A stretch of 64,000 nt of DNA, taken from an uncultured Pseudomonadales bacterium (GTDB lineage: Bacteria > Pseudomonadota > Gammaproteobacteria > Pseudomonadales > Azotimanducaceae). The notes beneath the pieces are model-generated. The model saw only the letters and a program-made list of their open reading frames with translations, was not told the origin of the DNA and ran no database searches. A program made the position numbers and the translations under genes. The stretch covers positions 3,270,132-3,334,131 of the forward strand of contig OY282519.1 in NCBI GenBank assembly GCA_958296405.1, given 5' to 3'. This document shows positions 50,747 through 60,613 of the stretch, in pieces (the first letter of the stretch is position 1; every line of letters starts with the position of its first letter).

Positions 50747-53700
50747 ATGCCCAAGCAAGACCCAGCCATCGCCGCCCATCTCGAGTGGCTGGGCTTCGTC
50801 CGTCCCACCGGCCTCGTCGTTTCCGCCCCTGCGCTAGCGCGGCACGGCGCGACGCTCAACCGTCGGGATGCGGAAGGGCAGAGCCGGCTGCGAGCGTGTG
50901 TGGAGGAACGCCAAATCAACGGCGGCCCCAACACCCAACCCATCCTGCCGGACTTCCGCACCTTCGCCTCGAACGTGCTGGACTGGCGCTTCTCGCCCAC
51001 TGGCTACGCTGGCACTGCCGAGGCACCGATACCGCCGGAGCTCGAAGTGCGGCTGCCGGACAGCGGCGAGGTGCTCCGCCCACAGTTCGCCGTGCGTAAA
51101 GCCGGCCACACACAAGCGCGGAACGACGCGGACACGCAGCCCAACGACGACAACCCAACCTCACCGTGGCAACTGCTGGTTACCTCCACCGACCCATCCG
51201 TAGACTTCGATCGCGTAGTCCGCGCCAAAGGCGGCACTGATGCATCCGCTCACGGGCGCATGGAACGCCTGCTGCGCGGCACGGATACACCCGCCGGCCT
51301 GCTCTTCAACGGCACCTCGCTGCGTCTGGTTTCCGCCCCCCAAGGCGAGAGTTCCGGTTGGTTGGATTTCCGCGTGGCAGACATGGTGCAAACAGCCGGG
51401 CGCCCCATCGCCGCCGCCATGCGCCTGCTGCTGAACGAACGCCGCTTGCTCGCCGTGCCGCGGGAACAATGCCTCGCCGGCCTCTTGGCGGCAAGCCGCA
51501 AGTTCCAGAACGAGGTGAGCGAAAGCCTAGCCGAGCAAGTGCTGCACGCGCTGTATGAGCTGTTGCGCGGCTTCCAAGCGGCGCACGACACTTCCAAGGG
51601 CGAACTGCTCGCGGCGCCCCTGCGGGACAACCCAGATGACATCTACCGTGGCTTGCTCACTTTGGTGCTGCGGCTAGTCTTCCTGCTGTACACCGAAGAA
51701 CGCGACTTGCTGCCGCAGGACGACACCTATCTGAGCGGCTACTCACTCGCCGGCCTGCACCAGCGCTTGCGCGAAGACGCGGCGCTTCACCCAGACACGA
51801 TGGATCAACGCTACGGCGCCTACGCCCAACTGCTAGCCCTGTTCCGCATGGTTCACGACGGTGCCCACTCCGGCACCATGAGATTGCCGCCACGTCACGG
51901 CGCCTTGTTCGACCCGGACCGCTACCGTTTCCTGGAAGGCCGCAGCGATCAGATGGGCGGCGCCCGGCAAGTGAGCGAGCGCATCGAACCGCCGCGGGTG
52001 AGCGACGGCACCATCTACCGTGTGCTCGAAAAGCTCATCGTGCTGAATGGAGAGCGCATCTCCTACCGTGCGCTGGCCGTCGAACACATCGGCTCCGTCT
52101 ATCAAACCATGATGGGCTTTCGCCTAGAACCAGCCACAGGGCAATCCATCGCCATCAAAGCGGCAAAGAAGCACGGCGCCCCGACCACGGTGGACTTGGA
52201 GGCGCTGCTAGCTCAAGAACCGGGGCACCGCGCCAAGTGGGTGCAGAGCCAAACAGACCGCAAGCTCACCGACAAAACCCGCAAAGCCGTGGACGAGGCG
52301 AAAACCATCGCAGACGCGCATGCGGCGTTGGACTCGATGATCGACAAGAACGCCACGCCAGACTTGGTGAGCGCCAACGCCATCGTGCTGCAACCGAGCG
52401 AAGAACGCCGCCGTTCCGGCTCCCACTACACGCCCCGCGAACTGACGGAACCCATCGTTCGCACCACCGTGGAACCCATCTTGGCCGCGAAGCGCGAAGA
52501 GCAAGCCGGGCCGCTGCTGCCAGCGCAAATCCTAGACCTCAAGATATGCGACCTCGCGATGGGTTCCGGCGCATTCCTGGTGGAAGCCTGCCGCCAGCTC
52601 GCAGATGCTTTAGTGGACGCATGGCACGCTCACGACGCCGTGCCGACGATCCCACCAGACGAGAACGAGATCATCTTCGCCCGCCGCTTGGTGGCGCAAC
52701 GCTGCCTGTACGGCGTGGATAGAAACCCGGCGGCGGTGGATCTCGCCAAACTCTCCCTGTGGCTCATCACGCTGGCCCGAGACCACCCGCTAACCTTCCT
52801 CGATCATGCGCTCCGCCACGGCGATGCCCTCGTTGGCCTGACGAAAGGGCAGATTGGCGCCTTCCACTGGAAGGGAGATGCGCCGAGCTTCCAGATCGGC
52901 TTCGAGGCGTCGGAAGCGCAGGAGCGGCTGGCCAAAGCCAGCGAACTGCGGCAGCGCATTCGGGAAGCGAAGGATGATGTGCCGGATTGGGAACTGCGCC
53001 GGCTGTTGAAGGACGCACGGGACGAGGCGAGCAACGTCCGCTTGCTGGGGGATTTGGCGCTGGCGGCGTACTTTGCTGGCAGCAAGCCGAAGGAACGGGA
53101 GCAAAAGCGGTTGGAGTTTGCCGCTCAAGTGAGCGCTCGCAAGGCGGAGAGTTATCGAATCTGGATTGCGGAACAACGGGACGGTGACCCGCCGCTAGCT
53201 CCGTTTCATTGGGAGATCGAGTTTCCGGAAGTGTTCGAGCGGGAGAACCCGGGATTTGATGCGATTGTTGGGAACCCGCCGTTTGCCGGGAAGAACACCG
53301 TGGCGGACGCGAACATGGCGCGTTATCCACAGTGGCTGAAAGAACTGCATGTGGAGAGCCACGGAAACGCGGACTTGGTAGCGCACTTCTTCCGCCGTGC
53401 CTTCAATCTGATCCGACAGCGAGGCGCGTTCGGCCTAATCGCCACCAATACCATCGCCCAAGGAGACACGCGCTCTAGTGGTCTGCGCTACATCTGCGAG
53501 GAAGGCGGCGAGATTTACGATGTGCATACCCGAGTGAAGTGGCCAGGCTTGGCTGCCGTGGTGGTGAGCGTGCTCCACATCGCGAAGGGTCGCCTTCCGA
53601 GCGGGAAGCGTCTCGACGGTAGAACCGTGGAGAAAATCACAGCCTTCCTGTTCCACCGTGGCTGCAACAGCGACCCAGCGCGGCTGAAGGCGAATGCGGG

Positions 53701-54598
53701 CAGGAGCTTTCAGGGGACCATTGTGCTGGGCATGGGCTTCACCTTCGACGACAGCGACCGCAAGGGCATCGCCACCCCGCTTGCCGAGATGCGGCAGCTG
53801 CTTGAAGACACTCCACACAATCAGGAGGCAATCCGTCCCTACATCGGCGGCGAGGAGGTAAATGCCAGCCCAATCCACGCGCACCATAGGTACGTTATCG
53901 ATTTCAAGGACTACCCGCTTCGACGGGGCGACTTCGGGGAGTCGTGGGCGCAGGCCGATGAGGGACGCAGGCGAGAACTGCAGCGGCAAGTCGTGGTGCC
54001 GGAAGACTATCCGGGGGCGGTGGCGGCGGATTGGCCGGAGTTGCTGGGGATTGTCGAGGAAAGGGTGAAGCCAGAGCGCTTAGCCCAAAAGGATGCCATC
54101 GGAAAGAAGCTGTGGTGGCAATTTCTGCGACCCCGCCCCGAACTGCATGCAGCTATTCACGGGGCGAAGCGGATACTAGCCATAAACTGTGGCGCGACAC
54201 CTCATCACGCCTTCACTATCTTGCCTACCAGCATGGTGTTTGCCAATAGTCTAGCCGTTCTCTCATTGGACTCCCTCGCCGCCTTCTGCACCCTCCAATC
54301 GCGTCCCCACGAAGTCTGGGCACGCTTCTTCGGTTCGTCCATGAAGGACGACCTCCGCTACACGCCTTCGGACTGCTTCGAGACTTTCCCTTTCCCAACG
54401 GTTTGGGAAACAAACCCGGATTTGGAAGCCCCCGGAAAGGCCTACCGCTACCGCTGGCCTAACGAAGTCCGCGACGAAGTCCTCGCCCGCCTCTTGGAAC
54501 TCAACGCCGAACGAGCGGCACAGGAGCGTACCGCGGATGGTGCGTCCGGAGGAAGAGACACTTCGGTCCCTGTTTCGCACTTGGAGGACTCCGTGTGA
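50747..54598 (+). CDS. drmMI: DISARM adenine-specific DNA methyltransferase DrmMI
   Basis: A 1283-aa class 1 DISARM methylase. It opens [24 protein letters not shown], as in DrmMI. The N-terminal half precedes SAM-binding motif I ([18 protein letters not shown], about residue 602). The catalytic NPPF lies in [12 protein letters not shown] (about residue 841), as in Eco57I/PF13659-type N6-adenine methylases. In DISARM it marks host DNA; target unknown. Its stop overlaps the GTG start of the HEPN/zinc-ribbon gene (GTGA), so the following cassette is translated with it. That coupling is not part of the published core layout I know. Confidence 0.92.
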   Translation: MPKQDPAIAAHLEWLGFVRPTGLVVSAPALARHGATLNRRDAEGQSRLRACVEERQINGGPNTQPILPDFRTFASNVLDWRFSPTGYAGTAEAPIPPELEVRLPDSGEVLRPQFAVRKAGHTQARNDADTQPNDDNPTSPWQLLVTSTDPSVDFDRVVRAKGGTDASAHGRMERLLRGTDTPAGLLFNGTSLRLVSAPQGESSGWLDFRVADMVQTAGRPIAAAMRLLLNERRLLAVPREQCLAGLLAASRKFQNEVSESLAEQVLHALYELLRGFQAAHDTSKGELLAAPLRDNPDDIYRGLLTLVLRLVFLLYTEERDLLPQDDTYLSGYSLAGLHQRLREDAALHPDTMDQRYGAYAQLLALFRMVHDGAHSGTMRLPPRHGALFDPDRYRFLEGRSDQMGGARQVSERIEPPRVSDGTIYRVLEKLIVLNGERISYRALAVEHIGSVYQTMMGFRLEPATGQSIAIKAAKKHGAPTTVDLEALLAQEPGHRAKWVQSQTDRKLTDKTRKAVDEAKTIADAHAALDSMIDKNATPDLVSANAIVLQPSEERRRSGSHYTPRELTEPIVRTTVEPILAAKREEQAGPLLPAQILDLKICDLAMGSGAFLVEACRQLADALVDAWHAHDAVPTIPPDENEIIFARRLVAQRCLYGVDRNPAAVDLAKLSLWLITLARDHPLTFLDHALRHGDALVGLTKGQIGAFHWKGDAPSFQIGFEASEAQERLAKASELRQRIREAKDDVPDWELRRLLKDARDEASNVRLLGDLALAAYFAGSKPKEREQKRLEFAAQVSARKAESYRIWIAEQRDGDPPLAPFHWEIEFPEVFERENPGFDAIVGNPPFAGKNTVADANMARYPQWLKELHVESHGNADLVAHFFRRAFNLIRQRGAFGLIATNTIAQGDTRSSGLRYICEEGGEIYDVHTRVKWPGLAAVVVSVLHIAKGRLPSGKRLDGRTVEKITAFLFHRGCNSDPARLKANAGRSFQGTIVLGMGFTFDDSDRKGIATPLAEMRQLLEDTPHNQEAIRPYIGGEEVNASPIHAHHRYVIDFKDYPLRRGDFGESWAQADEGRRRELQRQVVVPEDYPGAVAADWPELLGIVEERVKPERLAQKDAIGKKLWWQFLRPRPELHAAIHGAKRILAINCGATPHHAFTILPTSMVFANSLAVLSLDSLAAFCTLQSRPHEVWARFFGSSMKDDLRYTPSDCFETFPFPTVWETNPDLEAPGKAYRYRWPNEVRDEVLARLLELNAERAAQERTADGASGGRDTSVPVSHLEDSV

Positions 54599-55545
54599 AT
54601 AGCTTGCTAGATAATGCTGTCCAGTCACTGCAGATTGGTATAGAGGACTACCAAGCCAATGATCCAAGAAGGGCACTCTCCGCCGTGAGGAACTTCTACG
54701 CCGGTATTTTGCTACTCGGCAAAGAGGTCCTTGTCAGGCAGGCTCCGCACGCCGACCCAATGGAAGTACTAGGCATGAGGTATAGCCCTAGGCCGAATGG
54801 CATCGGTGGCGTGAAAATCGTGACGGACATGCGGACAATAGATTTCGCGGACCTTGGCAATCGGCTAAAGGATTTCGGTGTGCGTGTGGATCAAGCCGCC
54901 CTTCAAAAACTCAATCGTACTCGAAATAACATAGAGCACTACTTTACCAAGGACTCAACTGATGCAGTTCGGGCGAGCATCGCTACAGCTTTTCCGGTTG
55001 TGGCCGAGTTGTTCCATCACGCGCGACTGGCACCGGAGGAGCTACTTGGTGAAGCTTGGCAGTTCTTGCTCAGCGATCGCAAGGTTTATGAGCAAGAAGT
55101 GGAAGAGTGCATGAGGACGTTTTCCGAAGTCCGTCGGATCGCAGACATTCTGGATGGGGTGGGGATTCATTGCCCATACTGCGAGCTTGACTTAGTTTTC
55201 CAATCGGATGCCAAGAACCGCGACCCAGAACTCATGGAATGCAGATGCCGAGCTTGCGGCGCGGAGGTGCCTCCCCGGCAAGCTGTGGGGGCGACGTTGC
55301 GCGCACACTATGCATCGGAAATGTACCTCGCGGCCAAGGACGGTGAAGAACCGCCGCTCAACACCTGTCCGACGTGCAACGTAGACGCATATTTGCTGAC
55401 TTCGGAAGACACCGGCTGCGTATGGTGTGGCGAGGAGCTCGAAAAGTGTTGGCTTTGTAACGAGCAGTTGACTCCTGATAACGTCAGTTGGGACGATACG
55501 AGTTCGTGTTCCTACTGCGCTTACCAAATGGCCAAGGACGACTAG
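54595..55545 (+). CDS. HEPN-like protein with C-terminal zinc ribbons
   Basis: A 316-aa two-part protein. Residues 1-150 are helical and resemble a HEPN domain: [29 protein letters not shown], then the Rx4-6H-type motif in [16 protein letters not shown] (R-N-N-I-E-H). The C-terminal third carries several Cys pairs: CPYC...CRC-RAC, CPTC...CVWC and CWLC...CSYC, which form two or three zinc ribbons. HEPN proteins often are RNases in phage defence; the zinc ribbons suggest nucleic-acid or protein recognition. The GTG start overlaps the drmMI stop. Composition is less GC-rich than drmMI, so it may be a later insertion that kept coupling. Confidence 0.7.
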   Translation: MNSLLDNAVQSLQIGIEDYQANDPRRALSAVRNFYAGILLLGKEVLVRQAPHADPMEVLGMRYSPRPNGIGGVKIVTDMRTIDFADLGNRLKDFGVRVDQAALQKLNRTRNNIEHYFTKDSTDAVRASIATAFPVVAELFHHARLAPEELLGEAWQFLLSDRKVYEQEVEECMRTFSEVRRIADILDGVGIHCPYCELDLVFQSDAKNRDPELMECRCRACGAEVPPRQAVGATLRAHYASEMYLAAKDGEEPPLNTCPTCNVDAYLLTSEDTGCVWCGEELEKCWLCNEQLTPDNVSWDDTSSCSYCAYQMAKDD

Positions 55546-55547
55546 GC

Positions 55548-56549
55548 ATGGCCAACGGCAAGCTGCTCCGGCAACTCCTCCGCTCCGGCACGGACGGCGA
55601 TATTGCGGCGTTCCGCGGCGTCGCCAAGGAGTTGATCGCCGAGGAGCGTCAGAAGCACCATCACCTGCTGGCGAACGACTTGGAGACGATACTCTACGGG
55701 CGCACGCAGTCACCGGCCTCGCCGGCGCTCCGGCAATTGACGGAGGCCATCCCGGAGGACCGCGAGCGCAATCTTCCGTTGTGCGCGGTGCAGGAGCCCG
55801 CCCGATGCATTGAGGACGTAGTGCTGTCGCCGACGAACCTCTCGCTGGTGAAAGACATCCTCCACGAATACAACCGCGACGACGTGCTGCGGGCACATGG
55901 CTTGCAGGCGTGCGACCGCGTGTTGCTCTGCGGGCCACCGGGCTGCGGCAAGACGCTCACAGCCGAGGTGATCGCCCACGAGCTCGGTAGGCCATTGGTT
56001 GTTGTACGAACAGATAGCGTCGTTTCGTCCTTCCTTGGCGAGACGGCCGCGAACCTCCGCAAGGTGTTCGACTTTGCTGCCTCATCGCCCTTGGTCGTGC
56101 TGTTCGACGAGTTCGATGCGTTGGGCAAGGAACGCGAGGACGCCACCGAGCATGGCGAGTTGCGCCGTGTGGTGAACGCCGTCCTGCAGATGTTGGACGC
56201 CTACCGCGGACGCAGCCTCATCATCGCGGCCACCAACCACGAAGGCTTGCTCGATTCCGCCATCTGGCGCCGTTTCGAGGAAGTTCTCTACCTCAAACCC
56301 CCCACGCCCGCGCAAGTCTGCCAACTGTTGAAGGTGAAGCTACGGGGCGTGCGGAAGCAGTTCGACGTTCGCGCAGTCGTGGACACGGGCATCTTCAACG
56401 GCGCTAGCCACGCCGATGTAGAGCGCATGGTCCGACGGGCCTTAAAGATCGTAATCCTTAGCGGACGCGAGCTGTGTTTGACCGCCGAGGACCTCGAAAT
56501 GGCCGCGCGCCGAGAGAGCGCCCGGACGCAACGGCGGAACAAGCGCTAG
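55548..56549 (+). CDS. AAA+ ATPase paired with S8 peptidase
   Basis: A 333-aa AAA+ ATPase of the FtsH/spastin-like group. LLCGPPGCGKTLTAEVIAHEL is Walker A (about residue 128), PLVVLFDEFDALGKER Walker B (about 184), IIAATNHEGLLDSAIWRRFEEVLYL sensor 1 with the arginine-finger region. The N-terminus is helical. It starts two bases after the HEPN gene stop and ends seven bases before the subtilase. The ATPase/subtilase pairing suggests an energy-driven substrate feeder or sensor for the protease; this is an inference. Confidence 0.88.
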   Translation: MANGKLLRQLLRSGTDGDIAAFRGVAKELIAEERQKHHHLLANDLETILYGRTQSPASPALRQLTEAIPEDRERNLPLCAVQEPARCIEDVVLSPTNLSLVKDILHEYNRDDVLRAHGLQACDRVLLCGPPGCGKTLTAEVIAHELGRPLVVVRTDSVVSSFLGETAANLRKVFDFAASSPLVVLFDEFDALGKEREDATEHGELRRVVNAVLQMLDAYRGRSLIIAATNHEGLLDSAIWRRFEEVLYLKPPTPAQVCQLLKVKLRGVRKQFDVRAVVDTGIFNGASHADVERMVRRALKIVILSGRELCLTAEDLEMAARRESARTQRRNKR

Positions 56550-56556
56550 CCCTCAC

Positions 56557-58896
56557 ATGGCGGAGAGTGACGACAGCCACCCGCACTTGGAGTTGGCGCG
56601 AGAGGAACCAGTCACCGAGCGTCGAACCCGACCCTTTGGAGCCGGGAGAGAGAGGCCCGATGGCTTTCAGACCCACGCCGACACGCTAAGAAGGCATCTG
56701 CAGAGTGCGCGACGGGCCACAGACGAAGAAGTGGGCGGTTATGACGAACGCCGCCTCATCAAGATCAAACTGACGGACAAGGTGCCGCCAGAAGAATTGG
56801 CGAGAGCCGCCAGTGGAATCGAGATCGTCAGCCAAGAAGAGGGGCATCTCGTCTTGGCCTTTGCGACCAACGATCAGCTCGACGAGTTCGAGGCAAAACT
56901 GGTCACACTTGCGGATGGCGGCAATGTGTCCTATCGGAACGTGATGTACGCCCTTCAGGACCTAGGCTATTGGACGCCCGACGACAGGAAGGGATGGGCG
57001 CTTAGGCAAGAGGGATTTCCTGAGGACGAGCCTTTCCTGCTGGATGTTGAGCTTTGGCCGCTTGATCGAGACCTCAAGCAAGCACGCGAGGCATTCGAGG
57101 GTTGGTTGGTCGAGAACCATGGCGAGCAGCTCGATGCCGTGAGGCAGCCTTACCTCACGCTCTACCGCGTTCGATGCTCCGCCGGCGGCGCCGAACGCCT
57201 GCTGAACTATCGGGATGTTCGCACAGTTGACCTGCCGCCTCGCCTGGGCTTGGAGCTATCTCTCTTGCGTCCAGACGTAGAAGAGTTCGGTGAAGTGCCG
57301 CCTCCCCCCGATGACGCGCCAGGCGTAGTCGTGTTGGACACGGGCCTCGCTACCGGACATCCGATGCTGGCACCCGCTGTTGGCGACGCCCAGACGTTTC
57401 TGAAAGGAACCACCGAGGCCGACGAGCATGGGCACGGCACGATGGTCGCAGGCATCGCGTTGTACGACGATGTTGCCGCATGCGTCCGAGATCGGCGTTT
57501 TACGCCCACCTTGAGGCTGTTCAGTGGTCGGATCCTCGATGACCGTAATGAAGGCGACCAGCACCTCATTCAGAACCAAGTTGAGGAGGCCGTTAGATAC
57601 TTCGTTGACCAGTACGGTTGCCGCGTGTTCAACCTCGCGTATGGCGACCTGAACAAGCCCTATCAGCAACGCCATATCACGGGATTGGCGGTGACGTTAG
57701 ACGCCCTCAGTCGCGAGCAAAACGTGCTGTTCGTAGTGCCTACTGGCAACTTCGGAGGGGACGAGGCGGGGCCGGTGGACTGGCGTGCGGAGTATCCCGC
57801 GTACTTGGGCAATCAACGGGCACCGCTGCTTGACCCGGCTCCGGCTCTCAACGTACTCACGGTCGGCGCTTTGGCACGGTACGACCAAGGCCACCAAGGT
57901 GCCCGACACCCCAACGATCCCAACTACCAGCCGGTGGCCCGCGTCGACCAGCCTTCGCCCTTCACACGGGCTGGCCCGTCCGTAAACGATGCCATCAAGC
58001 CAGATTTAGTGGATTATGGCGGCAACTACAGCATTGACACTCGTGGCGCGGGCGACGCTTGGCCAGAAACCATAGGCGAACTCTCGACTTCGCGCGAGTT
58101 CGCCGCCGGCCAGTTGTTTGCACAAGATGCCGGAACCAGCTTCGCCACACCGCATGTGGCCCATGCCGCGGCACGGCTATTGGCGGAACTCCCCGAAGCA
58201 AGCCCAGACCTCTGCCGAGCGCTGCTGGTAGCCCACGCCCGCCCGCCACAGGCTTGCACAGACCGGTTCGCCGACGACGCCGACGTACTTCGCAACCTTG
58301 TTGGCTACGGCTTGGTGGATCGGTCTGCCCTTTACCGGTCGCTCGACGGGTGCGTCACCCTTTGGGCCGAGGAGGCGATCGAGAATCGCCGCCATCACTT
58401 CTACGAAGTGCCCCTACCAGCCGAGTTCTGGGAAGGAGCCAGGCGCGAGCGGAAACTGACGGTTGCGCTTGCCTACAGGCCACCGGTGCGCACGACGCGT
58501 ATCGAGTACCGTGCGGTCAGCATCAGTTTCAACCTCGTCAAGGCCGATTCGTTGGCCGAAGTGGCACGTTCTTTCGACGCTGCTACGGACCGGGACACGA
58601 ACCCGAGCATGAGCGAGCGGGGCAGCAACCGAGAAGTCACCTCGCGGCAACGGTCACGCGGCACGGTTCAGTCGTCGACTTGGACGTTCAAACAACCTTC
58701 ACGAAGCACACGGAACAGCTCTTGGTTCGTCGTCGTAACGCGCAACGACCCCGCTTGGGGAGCGCCCCTTGCGTCCGAGCGAGAATCCTATGCCTTGACG
58801 GTTACGCTAGCGGATCGGCTTGCGTACCGGCCGCGCCTCTATACAAGGATCGAGGCGCGAGTCCGTGCAAGAGCTCGGGCGCGAGCGACGTCCTGA
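56557..58896 (+). CDS. Subtilisin-like S8 serine peptidase, cytoplasmic, defence-associated
   Basis: A 779-aa protein. After about 250 residues of unrecognised N-terminal region, the S8 catalytic domain has GVVVLDTGLATGHP (Asp, about residue 261), DEHGHGTMVAGIALY (His, about 290), VPTGNFGG (oxyanion Asn, about 395) and AGTSFATPHVAHAAA (Ser, about 527). The triad is intact. There is no signal peptide, unlike secreted subtilases, so it should act in the cytoplasm. The C-terminal 170 residues are beta-rich, ending in an Arg/Ala-rich tail. It is the third gene of the HEPN-AAA-S8 cassette and may be activated on phage sensing to cleave a host or partner protein (inference). Confidence 0.9.
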   Translation: MAESDDSHPHLELAREEPVTERRTRPFGAGRERPDGFQTHADTLRRHLQSARRATDEEVGGYDERRLIKIKLTDKVPPEELARAASGIEIVSQEEGHLVLAFATNDQLDEFEAKLVTLADGGNVSYRNVMYALQDLGYWTPDDRKGWALRQEGFPEDEPFLLDVELWPLDRDLKQAREAFEGWLVENHGEQLDAVRQPYLTLYRVRCSAGGAERLLNYRDVRTVDLPPRLGLELSLLRPDVEEFGEVPPPPDDAPGVVVLDTGLATGHPMLAPAVGDAQTFLKGTTEADEHGHGTMVAGIALYDDVAACVRDRRFTPTLRLFSGRILDDRNEGDQHLIQNQVEEAVRYFVDQYGCRVFNLAYGDLNKPYQQRHITGLAVTLDALSREQNVLFVVPTGNFGGDEAGPVDWRAEYPAYLGNQRAPLLDPAPALNVLTVGALARYDQGHQGARHPNDPNYQPVARVDQPSPFTRAGPSVNDAIKPDLVDYGGNYSIDTRGAGDAWPETIGELSTSREFAAGQLFAQDAGTSFATPHVAHAAARLLAELPEASPDLCRALLVAHARPPQACTDRFADDADVLRNLVGYGLVDRSALYRSLDGCVTLWAEEAIENRRHHFYEVPLPAEFWEGARRERKLTVALAYRPPVRTTRIEYRAVSISFNLVKADSLAEVARSFDAATDRDTNPSMSERGSNREVTSRQRSRGTVQSSTWTFKQPSRSTRNSSWFVVVTRNDPAWGAPLASERESYALTVTLADRLAYRPRLYTRIEARVRARARARATS

Positions 58897-58914
58897 GAAG
58901 TCTCCTCTCGGGGT

Positions 58915-59736
58915 TCACTCCTTCGGCGAAGCGGCGCCCCCGGTCGGCGCCCCCCTGCTTGCCGATCTGCTGATGTCGAGCACGTTCACGGATGCATCTT
59001 GACCTGTCACCCGCTCCTCCACGAAGCCCGTCGGCACATTCGCGAAAATGCTCTTCGTCGCTGCTGTTAGCACAGCGTCGCGAGTCACCGGATCGTCTGT
59101 AGCTTTGACGAATGCCTGAAAGGTCTTGAGGCTGAGCGCTCGATGCCGGTTGATCGAGCGTTGGTGCATCAGAGCACGGTAGATTCGCCCACACCAAACA
59201 GTTCCCGTAAAGAGGATGGCGATGACAGAGACCTTGGCAACAACATGACGCAGCGTGATCCAGCCATCGGCGTCCTCTGGGAGGGATGGCCAATAGAACG
59301 ACAAGACGGCACAACCGACTGTTGCAACGGCCAGCACCACAATCGCCCAAAGCCATCCTTTGGAACCACTTGCCAACATCTCCGCCTCTGCGTCGAACTC
59401 GCTCGTAAACGTGGCAACGCCGGCGCTGGCGGCCGCCTCGCGGGCTGCATCTACGATCTCGTCGACTTCCGCCCGTTTCTCCGTAGCGTAGCTTTCAGCC
59501 TCGGCTTCTCGAGTCTCAGCCCTTTCGACAGCTGCCTCCATCTTGCTGAGGTTCTCGGAAAAATCACCGCGCTTATACGCAAGGTAGGGTATCCAAGGGC
59601 TTGCAGCGGTATGAAGGCCTGCTACAGCACCTTGGAGACCGGTAGCTATGCCGTCGCGGTTTCGGAAGGCATCGCCTTGTAGATTGAATTTGTGGATCCG
59701 GTTCAAGTACTCAGAGACATCCGGAATGTATCGCAC
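58915..59736 (-). CDS. Two-TM coiled-coil membrane protein of unknown function
   Basis: A 273-aa protein with a GTG start. Residues 60-105 form a coiled coil (ENLSKMEAAVERAETREAEAESYATEKRAEVDEIVDAA). Two hydrophobic segments follow (GWLWAIVVLAVATVGCAVLSFYW and VVAKVSVIAILFTGTVWCGRIY). The C-terminus is soluble. It is antisense to its neighbours, 18 bp from the convergent subtilase gene end. Defence loci often use small TM proteins as effectors that damage the membrane; that is only suggested here. The 60-aa gene at 59764 is directly upstream on the same strand. Confidence 0.65.
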   Translation of the reverse strand: MRYIPDVSEYLNRIHKFNLQGDAFRNRDGIATGLQGAVAGLHTAASPWIPYLAYKRGDFSENLSKMEAAVERAETREAEAESYATEKRAEVDEIVDAAREAAASAGVATFTSEFDAEAEMLASGSKGWLWAIVVLAVATVGCAVLSFYWPSLPEDADGWITLRHVVAKVSVIAILFTGTVWCGRIYRALMHQRSINRHRALSLKTFQAFVKATDDPVTRDAVLTAATKSIFANVPTGFVEERVTGQDASVNVLDISRSASRGAPTGGAASPKE

Positions 59737-59763
59737 GATTTCTTGGGCCGCTTGATCCGTGAG

Positions 59764-59946
59764 TTAGCGCAAAGACATGGATGACAAGTCGGCGGCGATG
59801 GATAGCGCTAGTTCGATGTCCTGAGCAGCTAATTCAAATGTGATTGATCCCCAATTGTCCCGACGGCTAATCAGCTCAACATCCTTGTACTGGTTGATCG
59901 TTTCTAGCTGTTCTTCCAGATGCTGAATGACGTCTTGCGAAGCCAT
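59764..59946 (-). CDS. Small acidic hypothetical protein upstream of the two-TM gene
   Basis: A 60-aa protein: MASQDVIQHLEEQLETINQYKDVELISRRDNWGSITFELAAQDIELALSIAADLSSMSLR. It looks like a compact alpha/beta protein with no known motif. ATG 59946 is preceded by GGGAGATGAC. It ends 27 bases before the GTG of the two-TM gene, so the two form an operon and may be an effector/inhibitor pair (inference). Confidence 0.55.
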   Translation of the reverse strand: MASQDVIQHLEEQLETINQYKDVELISRRDNWGSITFELAAQDIELALSIAADLSSMSLR

Positions 59947-60190
59947 GTCATCTCCCTTCTACACAGTGCCGACCCGCTGGGGCCATGGCATCACCCGACC
60001 ACACCGCCCGTGCTGAAGCCCTAGGCGACCCCGCGCGGAGCTCTCGTCAGCATCCCGCCCTCGCTGATATAGGGATGGTTGGCGGATTCTCAATCCCCCA
60101 ACTGCCTTCGACCGCCACGATGCGGTGGAACCCGCAACTCGGTAGACTTCAGACGACGCCGGACGAACTCGCGCAACGCGAATAACGCAG
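59947..60190. other. Divergent region between the two-TM pair and the HEPN/ParA-like module
   Basis: It holds the promoters of both directions. A 36-codon frame (ATG 60075 to 60185: MVGGFSIPQLPSTATMRWNP...) ends five bases before the HEPN-like gene and could encode a small peptide, but there is no family support. A GAATAA hexamer at 60180-60185 lies just upstream of the ATG at 60191. Confidence 0.4.
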
Positions 60191-60613
60191 ATGCACCCCG
60201 CCAACTTCACAGATGCTCATCGTCGCCACTGGGCAGACGCGGAGTTGCTATTCGCCCATGCCCGTTGGGCCAACGCGGACCAGTTGTACGGCTACAGCGC
60301 CGAATGTGGTCTGAAGCTGGTGATGGAGGCGCTCGGCATGGTGGTGGACGATGCCGGGGTGCCCGCGGAGCAGCCGCACCGGGTGCATGTGCAGGAGCTC
60401 TGGCCAGAGTTCGTCGCCTTCGCTGGCGCAAGGCGGGAAGGAGTCCGGTATCTCGATCTGCTGCCACCGGACGCGCCCTTCCGGGACTGGTCGCATCACG
60501 ATCGCTACGCGCACCGGAGCTGTGTTGAGGACCGAGATGCCATTCGGCATCGGGAAGCCGCGAGCGCGGTGTGCATACTCGTCGATCTCGCATTGGAGGA
60601 TGGCGCTCAATGA
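60191..60613 (+). CDS. HEPN-like protein, first gene of the KGGVGR module
   Basis: A 140-aa protein. LFAHARWANADQLYGYSAECGLKLVMEALGM fits the two-helix core of small HEPN domains (AAYHLLGYAAECALKAL-type). A later RHREAA segment may be part of the active or interface region, but the canonical Rx4-6H is not clear, so nuclease activity is uncertain. Its stop overlaps the ATPase start by 4 bp (ATGA). With the next two genes it forms one translational unit. Confidence 0.6.
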   Translation: MHPANFTDAHRRHWADAELLFAHARWANADQLYGYSAECGLKLVMEALGMVVDDAGVPAEQPHRVHVQELWPEFVAFAGARREGVRYLDLLPPDAPFRDWSHHDRYAHRSCVEDRDAIRHREAASAVCILVDLALEDGAQ

